Shown: positions 16,957-26,343 of the stretch, one piece after another
How positions within the stretch are numbered: position 1 is the stretch's first letter
Layout of the letters: every line of letters starts with the position of its first letter
Assembly: GCF_003148885.1 (NCBI RefSeq)
Contig: NZ_QGHD01000016.1
Location: 1-53,417, forward strand
Direction of reading: 5' to 3'
DNA: 53,417 nucleotides
DNA from: Hallerella porci
Lineage (GTDB): Bacteria > Fibrobacterota > Fibrobacteria > Fibrobacterales > Fibrobacteraceae
Position numbers and translations under genes: made by a program
Notes under the pieces: model-generated
Told to the model about the DNA's origin: nothing
Seen by the model: only the letters and a program-made list of their open reading frames with translations
The model's database searches: none

Positions 16957-19521
16957 ATGAAAAACTTAAAAGAACTTTTCAAAAATATTTTGCATCCCGC
17001 AGGAATTGCAGGCGTCATTCTCGCTCTTGCGATTCCCTTTCTCATTTACCTCGGACCCAATGTCGGCGCACGCGATTTGATTCGCACTTTGGATCAGCGT
17101 TTTCCGCTGCCGCTTTTTCTTGCGCAGTTGACCGCTGGCATCGTTCTTTTCGGTCTTCTTTGGAAAGATTTTCGCCATTATATTTTCGAACATCTTCCGC
17201 CAAAGCCGTATCTGCTTTTGATTTTTCTATTTGCCGTTCTCGCTACGATTTTTGCGGGCACGCAAATTGAAGCACGTCACCGCGTCCAAAGCGACGAAAG
17301 CGTTTTCATGGCGATTGCGCAAAATATGTATCACAATCAAACGACGGGAACTTGCGACGAAGGCGAATTTCACGATGGCGTTCTCGATTGCTTCCAAAAT
17401 TCCGATAGTTTTAAAACGAAAGGTCTGTCGTTCTTATACTTCCTCGGGATGCCGTTCTTCGGTTCGGATTTGCATTGGATTTTCAAATTCGAACTTGCGA
17501 TGCTTTTCTTCGCCGTTTTGCTTCTTTTCTTTGCGATTCGCGCGTGGACTGCGGACGATTTTACCGCGTTTCTCACAAGCGTTATCCTTTTTGTGCAGCC
17601 GACAGTTCTCTTTCAATTCCGCTCGATGTCGGTGGAACCGCTTTATATTTTCCTCTTTGCGCTTTCGCTGTGGATGTTTAAATGGGCATTTGATAGAAAC
17701 ACTTTAAAGCATTGGATTCTCGCAGCTCTCGTCCTCGGATTTTTCGCCGAAACGCGTCAAGAAACCGTCTTCTGTTTCCTCGCCTTTTTGTTTATCGCTT
17801 TCCCGAGAATTCTCGATAAAAAAGATTGGAAAGCGCCCGCGTTTTTGGTGACGTTATCGCTCTGCTCGGTTCCGGTTTTACTCACGATTAGTTACTTCCA
17901 AGGCTACGGATTCCAAGGCGGAGCTTATTCGGCGCACGGACACTTCTTCGAAAATTTACAAAGCAACTGGTCTGTGATGACGAAGCCTCTCACCGATAGC
18001 GGAATTCTCGCCAATCCATTCCTTTCGAGTTTTAATTATCTCTTTCTCATCGGCGCCTTTATACTTCTCAGTCTCTGCGCAAAAGAAATTTTGAGCAAAC
18101 GATTCGGCGCTTTTTCCAAGATGACGCTTTTCCTCGTTCTGTATTACGTCCAAGCGTATATGATTTTGGAAAATGTTTCCGGCGATTTTAATATCGAAAT
18201 CAATCAACGTTACGCGCTCGTGATGATGCCTTCGATGGCTTTCCTCGCCGCATTTGCTGTGCGCATTTTATCTGGAACCGTTTTCTTCTTACTCGGAAAA
18301 TCTGAATGGAAAAAAAATTTACGATTCTCTTTTATCGCAGCGATTTTACTCGCCCTTATTTTCTCGGGAAATACTCTTCGTTACAAAGAAAGTTTCAACA
18401 AAAATATCATGTACAACCGCAACCATTTGACGACAGAAGAATCGGAAATTTGGAAGTGGTTAAATGCGCAGCCTAAAAAACCGCGATTCTTTATTTACGG
18501 GCGTCCGTGGCATTTTACCGGTTACGGTGTTTCGGCGATTCACTACAACCGCGCGCGGCAAATTTCACAAGATTCATTGCAGCGTTTGATTCAAAAATAC
18601 AACGGCGAAGTTTACTACATCCGCGGACTCGATTGCTGGGATTCAAAAACTTATCACGCGAAAGCCGTGGAACATCGCATCGCCACCACTTGCGATATTT
18701 TTGAACGCGAAATTAAACTCGAAGAAGTTTACCGCGTTCTCATTACCAATAATTATTGGGTACGCATCGCAAAGCTCGGACAGCGTCGCACATTTGATCC
18801 GGAAAAACTTTTTCAATTCGGCATCTGGGCGGGATATCCCGAAACGAAAACTTTCGTCTTTAATTCCGCAGCAAATTACGAAAGCGATGAACCGTGGAAA
18901 ATTCGTTTTGCGTTAAATGGCGATTCGATTTTTGAAAAGCCTTATGCCGCAGGAAATTTCAGCGACACTCTCGTCGGTCCCATATTAAAACCGGGATTCA
19001 ATCATCTCGAAGCCGAAATCATCGACACGGTAAAGCACGAATCCATCTCCAAAATTTCTGCGATGCGATTCTTCCGTTTCGAAGGCGCTCTGCAACTTTC
19101 TCTCATTCCGCCGACATCGCATTCTCAAGGCTGGGGCGATTTGCACACGAACGCAAGCGTAGACGGAAATCCGTTTACTGTCGAATCACAACAATATCCC
19201 GATGGATTTGGAACGCATGCGCCGAGTAAAACCACCTTTAATCTCCGCGGTGAATTTATACGTCTCACCGCTCGCATCGGACTCGACGAAGAAAGCCTTT
19301 GCAGCGACGGCATCCGCTATCAAGTTTTAGGCGACGGAAAAACATTATATCAAAGCGGAACGGTTTCGCTCAGCCGATCGGATTCTCTCGATATTTCCGT
19401 TCTCGGCGTCAACGAACTTTCCTTTATTACCGATACGCTTTCGAGTAAAGACTGCGACCACGTAGATATTCTTCTCCCGACTCTTTACCCCGATCCCAAG
19501 TCCATTAAACCGGAGAAATAA
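16957..19521 (+). CDS. GT39/ArnT-like membrane glycosyltransferase with C-terminal NPCBM domain
   Basis: An 854-residue protein. The first ~470 residues carry about a dozen transmembrane helices with an acidic loop after the second or third (QSDESVFMAIAQNMY, about 111-125), the position of the catalytic Asp/Glu in GT-C enzymes using polyprenyl-phosphate sugars. A soluble region (about 480-710) follows, and about 720-845 look like an NPCBM carbohydrate-binding domain (WGDLHTNASVDG, QYPDGFGTHAPS, LSFITDT). The substrate is unknown. It runs directly into a GT2 gene (1 bp gap), whose product could make the polyprenyl-phosphate sugar donor, a common pairing. Confidence 0.8.
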   Translation: MKNLKELFKNILHPAGIAGVILALAIPFLIYLGPNVGARDLIRTLDQRFPLPLFLAQLTAGIVLFGLLWKDFRHYIFEHLPPKPYLLLIFLFAVLATIFAGTQIEARHRVQSDESVFMAIAQNMYHNQTTGTCDEGEFHDGVLDCFQNSDSFKTKGLSFLYFLGMPFFGSDLHWIFKFELAMLFFAVLLLFFAIRAWTADDFTAFLTSVILFVQPTVLFQFRSMSVEPLYIFLFALSLWMFKWAFDRNTLKHWILAALVLGFFAETRQETVFCFLAFLFIAFPRILDKKDWKAPAFLVTLSLCSVPVLLTISYFQGYGFQGGAYSAHGHFFENLQSNWSVMTKPLTDSGILANPFLSSFNYLFLIGAFILLSLCAKEILSKRFGAFSKMTLFLVLYYVQAYMILENVSGDFNIEINQRYALVMMPSMAFLAAFAVRILSGTVFFLLGKSEWKKNLRFSFIAAILLALIFSGNTLRYKESFNKNIMYNRNHLTTEESEIWKWLNAQPKKPRFFIYGRPWHFTGYGVSAIHYNRARQISQDSLQRLIQKYNGEVYYIRGLDCWDSKTYHAKAVEHRIATTCDIFEREIKLEEVYRVLITNNYWVRIAKLGQRRTFDPEKLFQFGIWAGYPETKTFVFNSAANYESDEPWKIRFALNGDSIFEKPYAAGNFSDTLVGPILKPGFNHLEAEIIDTVKHESISKISAMRFFRFEGALQLSLIPPTSHSQGWGDLHTNASVDGNPFTVESQQYPDGFGTHAPSKTTFNLRGEFIRLTARIGLDEESLCSDGIRYQVLGDGKTLYQSGTVSLSRSDSLDISVLGVNELSFITDTLSSKDCDHVDILLPTLYPDPKSIKPEK

Positions 19522-19522
19522 A

Positions 19523-20434
19523 ATGCTTTTATCCGTCATCGTTCCTCTTTTTAACGAAGAAGAAATCGTCTCCAAAACATTTGCCGTTTTGGAAGATGAA
19601 CTCAAAAATGTGGAACATGAACTCATCTTTGTGAACGACGGATCCACGGACCGCACCCGCGAAATTTTAGAGTCGCTTCTTCCGAATACGCCGCAAAATA
19701 AACTCATCAATTTCAGCCGCAATTTCGGACACCAAGCCGCATTCAGCGCGGGCTTAAAACACGCCCAAGGCGAAGCCGTTGTAATTATCGACGGCGATTT
19801 GCAAGACCCGCCTTCGCTTATCCACGAGATGCTTGAAAAATGGCGCGAAGGCTATCAAGTCGTTTACGCACAAAGACGCAAACGCAAAGGCGAAACATTT
19901 TTCAAAAAAGCGAGCGCGCACTGTTTTTACAAATTGCTGCATTCGCTCACGAGCATCGACATTCCAACCGATACCGGCGACTTTCGCTTAATGGACCGCG
20001 TCGTCGTCGATCAATTAAACGCTCTCCCCGAACGCAATCGTTTTTTACGCGGACTCGTTTGTTGGGTCGGATTCAAACGCGTAGGAATTCTCTACGACCG
20101 CAAAGAACGCACTGCGGGCACTTCCAAATATCCGCTGCGGAAAATGCTCCGCTTAGCGATGGACGGCATCACAGGCTTTAGCACGACGCCCTTAAAAATC
20201 AGTTTTCTCGCCGGATTTTTCGTCATGCTCGTTTCTCTCGGCATCGGGATTTGGGCGATTCTCGAAAAATTCTTGAACCCCGCTGTAACCGTTCCCGGTT
20301 GGGCATCTCTTATGACCGCCATCGTTTTCTTCGGCGGCGTTCAGCTTATGTCGATTGGCATTTTAGGCGAATATATTGGCCGCATTTACGAAGAAGTAAA
20401 ACAGCGTCCGCTTTACATTGAGGATAAAAAATGA
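19523..20434 (+). CDS. GT2 polyprenyl-phosphate glycosyltransferase (GtrB/DPM1-like)
   Basis: A 303-residue protein with a GT-A domain: VIVPLFNEEE at 5-14, VNDGSTDRT at 37-45, NFSRNFGHQAAFSAGL and the metal site DGDLQDPP at 90-97. Two transmembrane helices (about 225-250 and 263-287) anchor it to the inner membrane. The family moves a sugar from a nucleotide donor to undecaprenyl or dolichyl phosphate. The ribosome site GGAG overlaps the end of the upstream GT-C gene, and its own last codons overlap gmk (ATGA), so the three genes are one transcript. Confidence 0.92.
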   Translation: MLLSVIVPLFNEEEIVSKTFAVLEDELKNVEHELIFVNDGSTDRTREILESLLPNTPQNKLINFSRNFGHQAAFSAGLKHAQGEAVVIIDGDLQDPPSLIHEMLEKWREGYQVVYAQRRKRKGETFFKKASAHCFYKLLHSLTSIDIPTDTGDFRLMDRVVVDQLNALPERNRFLRGLVCWVGFKRVGILYDRKERTAGTSKYPLRKMLRLAMDGITGFSTTPLKISFLAGFFVMLVSLGIGIWAILEKFLNPAVTVPGWASLMTAIVFFGGVQLMSIGILGEYIGRIYEEVKQRPLYIEDKK

Positions 20435-20988
20435 AGCACAAACTTTTTGTGATGAGCGCTCCTTCGGGAGCGGGAAAAACCACTCTCAAAGATTTAGTGA
20501 TTCGGGAATTTCCCGATATGGTTTATTCGATTTCGGCAACGACGCGCGCGCCCCGCGAAGGCGAAATTGACGGCGTGCATTACTTCTTCAAAACCCGTGA
20601 AGAATTTCAGCAGATGATTGCGAAAAATGAAATGGTCGAATGGAACGAAGTCCATGGCAATTTCTACGGCACACCAAAATCTTTCGTCGAAAAAATGCTC
20701 TCCGAAGGAAAACGCGTTTTATTCGATTTGGATGTTTTCGGAAAAGTCAATTTTGATAAAGTCTATCCCGAAGCTGTTGGCATTCTCATTCTCCCGCCGT
20801 CGTTAGAAATTCTCGAAGCCCGTCTGCGCCACCGCGCAACCGACAGCGAAGACGTCATCCGTCTGCGTTTGGAAAATGCGAAAAAAGAAATCGCTTTCGC
20901 CGAAGAACACGGCAAATACGAATACAAAATTGTCAACGATAATTTAGAAATCGCAGCAAATCAATTACGCAAAATTCTTTCGACGTAA
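20431..20988 (+). CDS. gmk: Guanylate kinase
   Basis: A 185-residue enzyme phosphorylating GMP to GDP. The P-loop SAPSGAGKTT is at 9-18, the GMP-binding region YSISATTRAPREGEIDGVHYFF follows, then EWNEVHGNFYGTP and the lid RLRHRATDSEDVIRLRL. Length and motifs are standard. The start overlaps the GT2 stop by four bases. Confidence 0.96.
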   Translation: MKHKLFVMSAPSGAGKTTLKDLVIREFPDMVYSISATTRAPREGEIDGVHYFFKTREEFQQMIAKNEMVEWNEVHGNFYGTPKSFVEKMLSEGKRVLFDLDVFGKVNFDKVYPEAVGILILPPSLEILEARLRHRATDSEDVIRLRLENAKKEIAFAEEHGKYEYKIVNDNLEIAANQLRKILST

Positions 20989-21043
20989 AATTTAACATTC
21001 TCGTCATTTTTCATCGAAAAAAGAAAAACATAGCATCTTTTTT

Positions 21044-21084
21044 TCCGCGATTCTTTCTCCGAGAACGCGGGATTTTTTATTTTT
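21044..21084 (+). terminator. Terminator after gmk
   Basis: CCGCG-TTCT pairs with AGAA-CGCGG around TTCTCCG, followed by an AT-rich run with twelve T. It lies 56 bp after gmk and 32 bp before the next start. Confidence 0.75.
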
Positions 21085-21115
21085 TCCATTTGGAAAATTT
21101 CTCAAGGATATTATT

Positions 21116-22411
21116 ATGAATCTCAATCCTCTCGCCGCAGCTCTGAACGCAGACCTCGAAGCCAACGGAGCCTCCATTCTTCAAATGCTTTCTCAAAAAG
21201 GAAAAAATATTTTCTTTCCGAGCAAAGGCATTTTGGGCCAAGGAGCCGAAGCCAAAGGAAAAGAGATCAATGCGACGATTGGAACCGCTCTCGAAGACGA
21301 TGGTTCGCCGCTCGTTCTTCCTTGCGTGCAAAAGTCGTTGAACCTTCCGAAGACCGCTTTCCTTTACGCTCCGAGTTACGGCAATCCCGATCTCCGCGAT
21401 GCATGGAAAGCTCAAATTCTCCGCAAGAATCCGAGTCTCGCCGGCAAAAATTTCTCGCGTCCGGTCGTCTCGGCAGCGCTCACCCATGCAATTTCTGTCG
21501 CAGGCTATCTCTTCCTCGATCCGGGCGATAAAGTCATCATCCCCGACTTGTATTGGGATAACTACGAACTCGTTTTCGAAAACGCATACGGCGCAAAAAT
21601 CGAAACCTACAACACTTTCAAAAACGGCGGATTTGATATCGATGCCTTAGAAGCAGCTCTCGAAAAAGACGGCATCGGCAAAAAAGTGTTGCTTCTCAAT
21701 TTCCCGAATAATCCGACCGGTTACACCGCTACCGAAGAAGAAGCGAAGAAAATTACCGAAGTTCTCGTCCGCGCAGCCGAAAAGGGAAACAAAGTCGTCG
21801 CATTATTGGACGACGCTTACTTCGGACTCGTTTACGAAGACGGCGTCACCCGCGAATCGCTCTTCACCAAACTCGTCGATGCGCACAAAAATTTGCTCGC
21901 TGTCAAACTCGACGGTCCGACAAAAGAAGATTACGTTTGGGGATTCCGCGTCGGTTTCATTTCTTTCGGATTTAAAGGCGCAACCGCTGAACAATTAAAA
22001 GCACTCGAAAGCAAAGCCGCAGGCGCTGTCCGCGGAAACATTTCGAATGCACCGAGCATCTCGCAGAAAATTCTTCTCGCCGCTTACCAGAGCCCAGAAT
22101 ATGTGCAAGAAAAAGAAGCAAAGTATGCTGTGCTCAAAAAGCGTTACGACATCATCAAAGAAACTTTGGCTTCGCATCCCGAATACAAAGAAGCTTTCGA
22201 ACCGATGCCGTTTAACAGCGGTTACTTTATGTGCGTTAAGCCCAAGGGAGTTGACGCCGAAGCCGTTCGCGAAGAACTTTTGAAGAATTACAGCACCGGT
22301 ACCATCATGCTGAAAGGCCTTTTGCGCCTCGCTTTCTCGGCTGTGCCGACTAGCAAGCTTCCGCAACTTTTCGACAATGTTTACCGCGCCGTCTTGGCGC
22401 TCACCAAGTAA
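21116..22411 (+). CDS. Class I/II PLP-dependent aminotransferase
   Basis: A 431-residue fold-type I enzyme. YAPSYGNPDLRDAW, SAALTHAISVAGYLFLDPGD, NFPNNPTGYTATEEE, LLDDAYFGLVYEDG and the PLP lysine Lys270 in LDGPTKEDYVWGFRVGF are visible, with a C-terminal Arg in GLLRLAFSAVP for the substrate carboxylate. Substrate cannot be fixed from sequence; the PTKEDYVWG active site separates it from classic AspC. ATG at 21116 follows AAGGA. Only 14 bp separate it from citrate synthase, so an amino acid/2-oxoacid link to the TCA cycle is plausible. Confidence 0.88.
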   Translation: MNLNPLAAALNADLEANGASILQMLSQKGKNIFFPSKGILGQGAEAKGKEINATIGTALEDDGSPLVLPCVQKSLNLPKTAFLYAPSYGNPDLRDAWKAQILRKNPSLAGKNFSRPVVSAALTHAISVAGYLFLDPGDKVIIPDLYWDNYELVFENAYGAKIETYNTFKNGGFDIDALEAALEKDGIGKKVLLLNFPNNPTGYTATEEEAKKITEVLVRAAEKGNKVVALLDDAYFGLVYEDGVTRESLFTKLVDAHKNLLAVKLDGPTKEDYVWGFRVGFISFGFKGATAEQLKALESKAAGAVRGNISNAPSISQKILLAAYQSPEYVQEKEAKYAVLKKRYDIIKETLASHPEYKEAFEPMPFNSGYFMCVKPKGVDAEAVREELLKNYSTGTIMLKGLLRLAFSAVPTSKLPQLFDNVYRAVLALTK

Positions 22412-22425
22412 AAACAGGAGGCAAT

Positions 22426-23718
22426 ATGCCTGATTTCGCTACCCTAAGCTACAACGGAAAGAACTTTGAACTTCCCGTTGTAACCGGAACGGAAAATGAA
22501 AAGGCTGTTGACATTTCCAAACTCCGCAAGGAATCGGGACTTGTCACGCTGGATTACGGCTACACCAATACAGGCAGTACCAAAAGCCAGATTACCTTCG
22601 TTGACGGAGAAAAAGGCATTCTCCGTTACCGCGGTTATAATGTGGAAGATTTGGCTGCTTACACCACCTTCCCCGAAACCGCTTGGCTCCTGATTTACGG
22701 TGAACTGCCGACTCGTGAACAGCTCGGCACATTCCGTCGCCTTTTGACCGAGAATGCGCTCATCCACGAAAATTTGCTGAACTTTTTCCGCGAAATGCCG
22801 CCGTCTGCGCACCCGATGGGAATCCTCGGTGCAGTCGTCAACGCTCTCGGGCTTTTCACGCCGCGTTTCTACGACGATGAAAGCAAACAAGATGCGTTCA
22901 ATTTAACCGTTGCAAGCCTCATTTCGAAGGTGCGCACCATCGCTGCGTTCTCGTACAAGGCAAGCATCGGCGAACCGTTCGTTTACCCCGATGCGGAAAA
23001 AAGTTATTGCTCCAACTTCCTCAATATGATGTTCTCGAGCAAAGCAAAACCGTATAACGTTGATCCGCTTTTTGTGCATGCGTTGAATGTGCTTTTGATC
23101 GTCCACGCAGACCACGAACAGAATTGCTCCACTTCAACAGTCCGTATGGTCGGCAGTTCGCAAGCGAGTTTGTATGCGAGTATCTGCGCTGGCATCTGCG
23201 CTTTGTGGGGACCTCTCCACGGTGGCGCCAACCAAGCCGCCCTCGAAACGCTGATGAAAATTCACCAGAGCGGTCTCACAGTCAAGCAAGTCATCGAACG
23301 TGCAAAAGACCGTCAAGATCCATTCAAACTTTACGGCTTCGGGCATCGCGTTTACAAAAACTACGACCCGCGCGCAAAAGTTTTGAAAGGACTTGTGCAC
23401 ACGATTTTTGACCGCGAACATATTAGCGATCCGCTGTTGGACATCGCTTCCGAACTCGAAGATGCCGCCCTCAAAGACGACTACTTTATCGAACGGAAAC
23501 TCTATCCGAATGTGGATTTCTATTCGGGCATTCTTTATCACGCGATGGGAATTCCCACAAACATGCTCACGGTGATGTTTGCCATCGGACGTCTTCCCGG
23601 TTGGATTGCCCACTGGAAAGAAATGCACGATGATCCGCAATCGAAAATTAATCGCCCACGCCAAATTTACACGGGCTATGAATCGCGTCCTTGGCTCCCC
23701 ATCGACGACAGAGGTTAA
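22426..23718 (+). CDS. gltA: Citrate synthase
   Basis: A 430-residue type I-like citrate synthase condensing oxaloacetate and acetyl-CoA. Active-site landmarks: HADHEQNCSTSTVR, ALWGPLHGGANQAALE with His265, GFGHRVYKNYDPRAK with His307, and PNVDFYSGILY containing the catalytic Asp. A very good ribosome site (AGGAGG) precedes the ATG. Confidence 0.95.
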   Translation: MPDFATLSYNGKNFELPVVTGTENEKAVDISKLRKESGLVTLDYGYTNTGSTKSQITFVDGEKGILRYRGYNVEDLAAYTTFPETAWLLIYGELPTREQLGTFRRLLTENALIHENLLNFFREMPPSAHPMGILGAVVNALGLFTPRFYDDESKQDAFNLTVASLISKVRTIAAFSYKASIGEPFVYPDAEKSYCSNFLNMMFSSKAKPYNVDPLFVHALNVLLIVHADHEQNCSTSTVRMVGSSQASLYASICAGICALWGPLHGGANQAALETLMKIHQSGLTVKQVIERAKDRQDPFKLYGFGHRVYKNYDPRAKVLKGLVHTIFDREHISDPLLDIASELEDAALKDDYFIERKLYPNVDFYSGILYHAMGIPTNMLTVMFAIGRLPGWIAHWKEMHDDPQSKINRPRQIYTGYESRPWLPIDDRG

Positions 23719-23725
23719 ATCAAAC

Positions 23726-23748
23726 AGCGCGCCTAACGGCGCGCTTTT
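23726..23748 (+). terminator. Terminator of the aminotransferase-gltA operon
   Basis: AGCGCGCC pairs with GGCGCGCT around TAAC, followed by TTTT, 7 bp after the gltA stop. Confidence 0.9.
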
Positions 23749-23798
23749 CATTTCTTCTTCAAAATTTTTTCACTTCATTTTTCGCCAAATTTTCCGCT

Positions 23799-24959
23799 TC
23801 ATTTTTTCCCAATTTTTTTGAGCACAAAGAAACTAAACAGAAGTGCTAAAATTCCTCCGCAGACAAGTGCTATGCCGAGAGAATGAAAAATATTTCCGAT
23901 GCCCACGAGTGGCGTCACTATTCCGCCCATCAAAAATCCCGAAGCCCCGAGAAGCGCCGAAGCTGCGCCCGCATTTTTGCGCTCCGCATTTAACGCAATC
24001 GCAGTCACCGGCGGTTGCAAAAGTCCAAACGAAAACAGCATACAAATAAAAGTCGCTTCAATCACAAAAATCGGAGCCTGAAGAGCAAGCGCCGCTGCAC
24101 AAATTCCCGCAAAAATAAAAAGGCAAATGCTCCCGAGAAGAATCATCGAACGTTCCTTCGCGCGGCCTGCGACAGCGCAACCGATGCCGATAGAAATCGC
24201 ATTCACCGCAAAGCAAAAACTAAACGCCATCGGCGAAAGCCCGTAACCTTGTTGCAAAATAAAAGGCGACGCCGAAATATACGCAAATAGAACCAAACAT
24301 GACGCTGCATACAAAATAAGAGTCGTCGAATACGTTGAATTTTTGAAAATGCTTCCGTATGATTTGAAAGTGGAAAAAATGGAATTTGAATTGCGACGAT
24401 TTTCCGGCAAACTTTCTTCCGTCCGCGCGGCCCCAAAAAGTAGCGCAAAACCATAAATCAAAAGCAACGCAAATGTGCCGCGCCAATCCACAAAATTCAA
24501 AAGAATCCCGCCAAGAACCGGAGCCGTCACCGGCGCAATTCCGTTAATCGCACTCACGAGCGCTAAAAATTTCGTCAGCACTTTTCCGCGACATTTATCC
24601 GCAGCCATCGCACGCGCAATCACAATGCCGCCCGACGCCGCCATTCCTTGCACCAAACGGAACGCATTAAACACGATTACATTTGGCGAAAGCAAACAGA
24701 GAATCGTCGAAAGAATAAACGCGATTAAAGAAATCAAAAGCAAATGTCTGCGTCCATATTTATCGCTGAGCGGTCCCACAAAAAGTTGTCCGAGCGCAAG
24801 CCCGAGCATGCTCATCGTTAAACTCATCTGCACAAGCGACGGCGACGTTTTGAAAAATGCAGCTAACGACGGAAGCGACGGCAAATAAAGATCCGTCACA
24901 AAAGGCGGAAACGCCGAAAGTGAACCGATTAAAATGACGAGAAAAATGTGCTTGTTCAT
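23799..24959 (-). CDS. Bcr/CflA-family MFS drug exporter
   Basis: A 386-residue inner-membrane protein with twelve predicted helices. The N-terminal FPPFVTDLYLPSLPSL, motif A GPLSDKYGRRHLLL and the helix-4/5 signature FRLVQGMAASGGIVIARAMAAD place it in the drug/proton antiporter-1 branch near Bcr/CflA. Likely exports hydrophobic or amphipathic compounds; the substrate is unknown. TTGAGG lies 6 bp before the ATG at 24959, and the leader holds a terminator-like hairpin that could control read-through. Confidence 0.92.
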   Translation of the reverse strand: MNKHIFLVILIGSLSAFPPFVTDLYLPSLPSLAAFFKTSPSLVQMSLTMSMLGLALGQLFVGPLSDKYGRRHLLLISLIAFILSTILCLLSPNVIVFNAFRLVQGMAASGGIVIARAMAADKCRGKVLTKFLALVSAINGIAPVTAPVLGGILLNFVDWRGTFALLLIYGFALLFGAARTEESLPENRRNSNSIFSTFKSYGSIFKNSTYSTTLILYAASCLVLFAYISASPFILQQGYGLSPMAFSFCFAVNAISIGIGCAVAGRAKERSMILLGSICLFIFAGICAAALALQAPIFVIEATFICMLFSFGLLQPPVTAIALNAERKNAGAASALLGASGFLMGGIVTPLVGIGNIFHSLGIALVCGGILALLFSFFVLKKIGKK

Positions 24960-24972
24960 TTTTTACCTCAAC

Positions 24973-25019
24973 AAAAAAAACGCGCAATGCAACTGGACTT
25001 ATGTGTTACACTGCGCGTT
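24973..25019 (-). promoter_or_regulatory. Terminator-like hairpin in the leader of the exporter gene
   Basis: On the minus strand AACGCGCA (25019-25012) pairs with TGCGCGTT (24986-24979), followed at once by eight T and then the ribosome site and ATG of the exporter. The 25-nt loop contains GTGTAACAC, itself able to fold. An intrinsic terminator directly before the start codon with no gene behind it fits transcription attenuation. Confidence 0.6.
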
Positions 25020-25146
25020 ACGACGAAAGGCAATTTAGGAAAAATTTTCTTTGATTTTCAACTTTTTTTATTGGAATTTTTTCGTCTTTATTTTCCTTAC
25101 CGTTTTTGAAAATTGCAAACTACAATTTTTTTCGGCAGGAAATTTT

Positions 25147-26256
25147 TTAAAGCTCTGAATTTAAAATGCGCAGATAACTTTTATAACGCGCCAGAGGAAT
25201 TTCTCCCGATTCAACGCGGGCGAGCACATCGCAACCGGGTTCATTGATATGCATGCAATCATTATATTTGCACGTAAAAAATTCATCGCGAAAAAATCCG
25301 GGGAACGAACGCGCCAAATCATGTGCGTCCATTTCGAAAACGCCGAGTTCACGAATGCCCGGCGTATCGATAATCCGCCCGCCAAAAGGCAAATCAAATA
25401 AACTCGAAGAAGTTGTCGTGTGACGTCCCTTTCCATCGAGCTCGCGAACTTCGCCGACATTCAACGCTGCATCAGGAACAAGAGCGTTTACAATACTCGA
25501 TTTTCCGACGCCGCTCTTTCCCGAAAGCACTGAACATTTGCCGCGTAAAACCGCCCGTAATTCATCGAGTCCTGCGCCCGATTTACAACTGACGCAGATA
25601 AATTTGTCGACGATTGAAATGAAATCTTTCACATCTTGCGGAATGCTTTCGACCAAATCCGTTTTATTCAAAACCATCACGAGCGGTAAACGGCAAAGAT
25701 TCGCCGCTAACAAAAAACGATCCGCAAATCCATAATTAAACGGAGGCTCGGCAACGCTTGAAACGACGACAACTTGATCTATATTCGACGCCAAAACCAA
25801 TTCCCGCCGCGATTTATCTTTCGGGCCTGGGCGCACAAGCGCAGAGCGCCGCGGAAGAACTCGCAAAAGAGAATACGGTGCGTTTTCTTCGGCTTTCTTT
25901 TCGCGCGCAATCAAAACCTGATCGCCCACCACCGGAAATTCTTTGAGTTCCGTCACCACCGCCGCGCGGTAAATCGCATTCACCACATCGCCATTTTCCA
26001 AACGCACCACAAATGTGCGGCGATGCACTTCCAAGACCAAACCTTCTACGGCTTCGTCCGCTTCAAATTTTTCTGCAGGATTTTTAATTTTTTTGACCTT
26101 GGGCTTTTTAAATTCGCGACTCCAACGTTCTTTAATCGGGCGATCGTCCAAAGTGCCGCGCTTCCACATTTCCATCGTGTTCACGCGCCGCGCCCGCACA
26201 TCCCGCCGCGAAGAACGGCTAGACTTTTCGTCGTCATTATCCAAGTCAAAATTCAT
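25147..26256 (-). CDS. rsgA: Ribosome small subunit-dependent GTPase A
   Basis: About 369 residues. RsgA is a circularly permuted GTPase that helps finish 30S maturation. Order: basic N-terminal extension (about 1-60), OB fold (VEGLVLEVHRRTFVVRLENG), then G4 NKTD, G5-like VSCKSG, G1 GKSGVGKSS, and G3 DTPG, ending in the zinc knuckle CKYNDCMHINEPGC. The ATG at 26256 is chosen over a TTG six codons upstream. Confidence 0.94.
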   Translation of the reverse strand: MNFDLDNDDEKSSRSSRRDVRARRVNTMEMWKRGTLDDRPIKERWSREFKKPKVKKIKNPAEKFEADEAVEGLVLEVHRRTFVVRLENGDVVNAIYRAAVVTELKEFPVVGDQVLIAREKKAEENAPYSLLRVLPRRSALVRPGPKDKSRRELVLASNIDQVVVVSSVAEPPFNYGFADRFLLAANLCRLPLVMVLNKTDLVESIPQDVKDFISIVDKFICVSCKSGAGLDELRAVLRGKCSVLSGKSGVGKSSIVNALVPDAALNVGEVRELDGKGRHTTTSSSLFDLPFGGRIIDTPGIRELGVFEMDAHDLARSFPGFFRDEFFTCKYNDCMHINEPGCDVLARVESGEIPLARYKSYLRILNSEL

Positions 26257-26343
26257 CGAGGAAAAATATAGCAATGTTCCGCGCTCCCCTCATTTTCCAT
26301 TTTACATTCCGCATTTTTCCTTCCTAATTTCTAATTTATCCCC

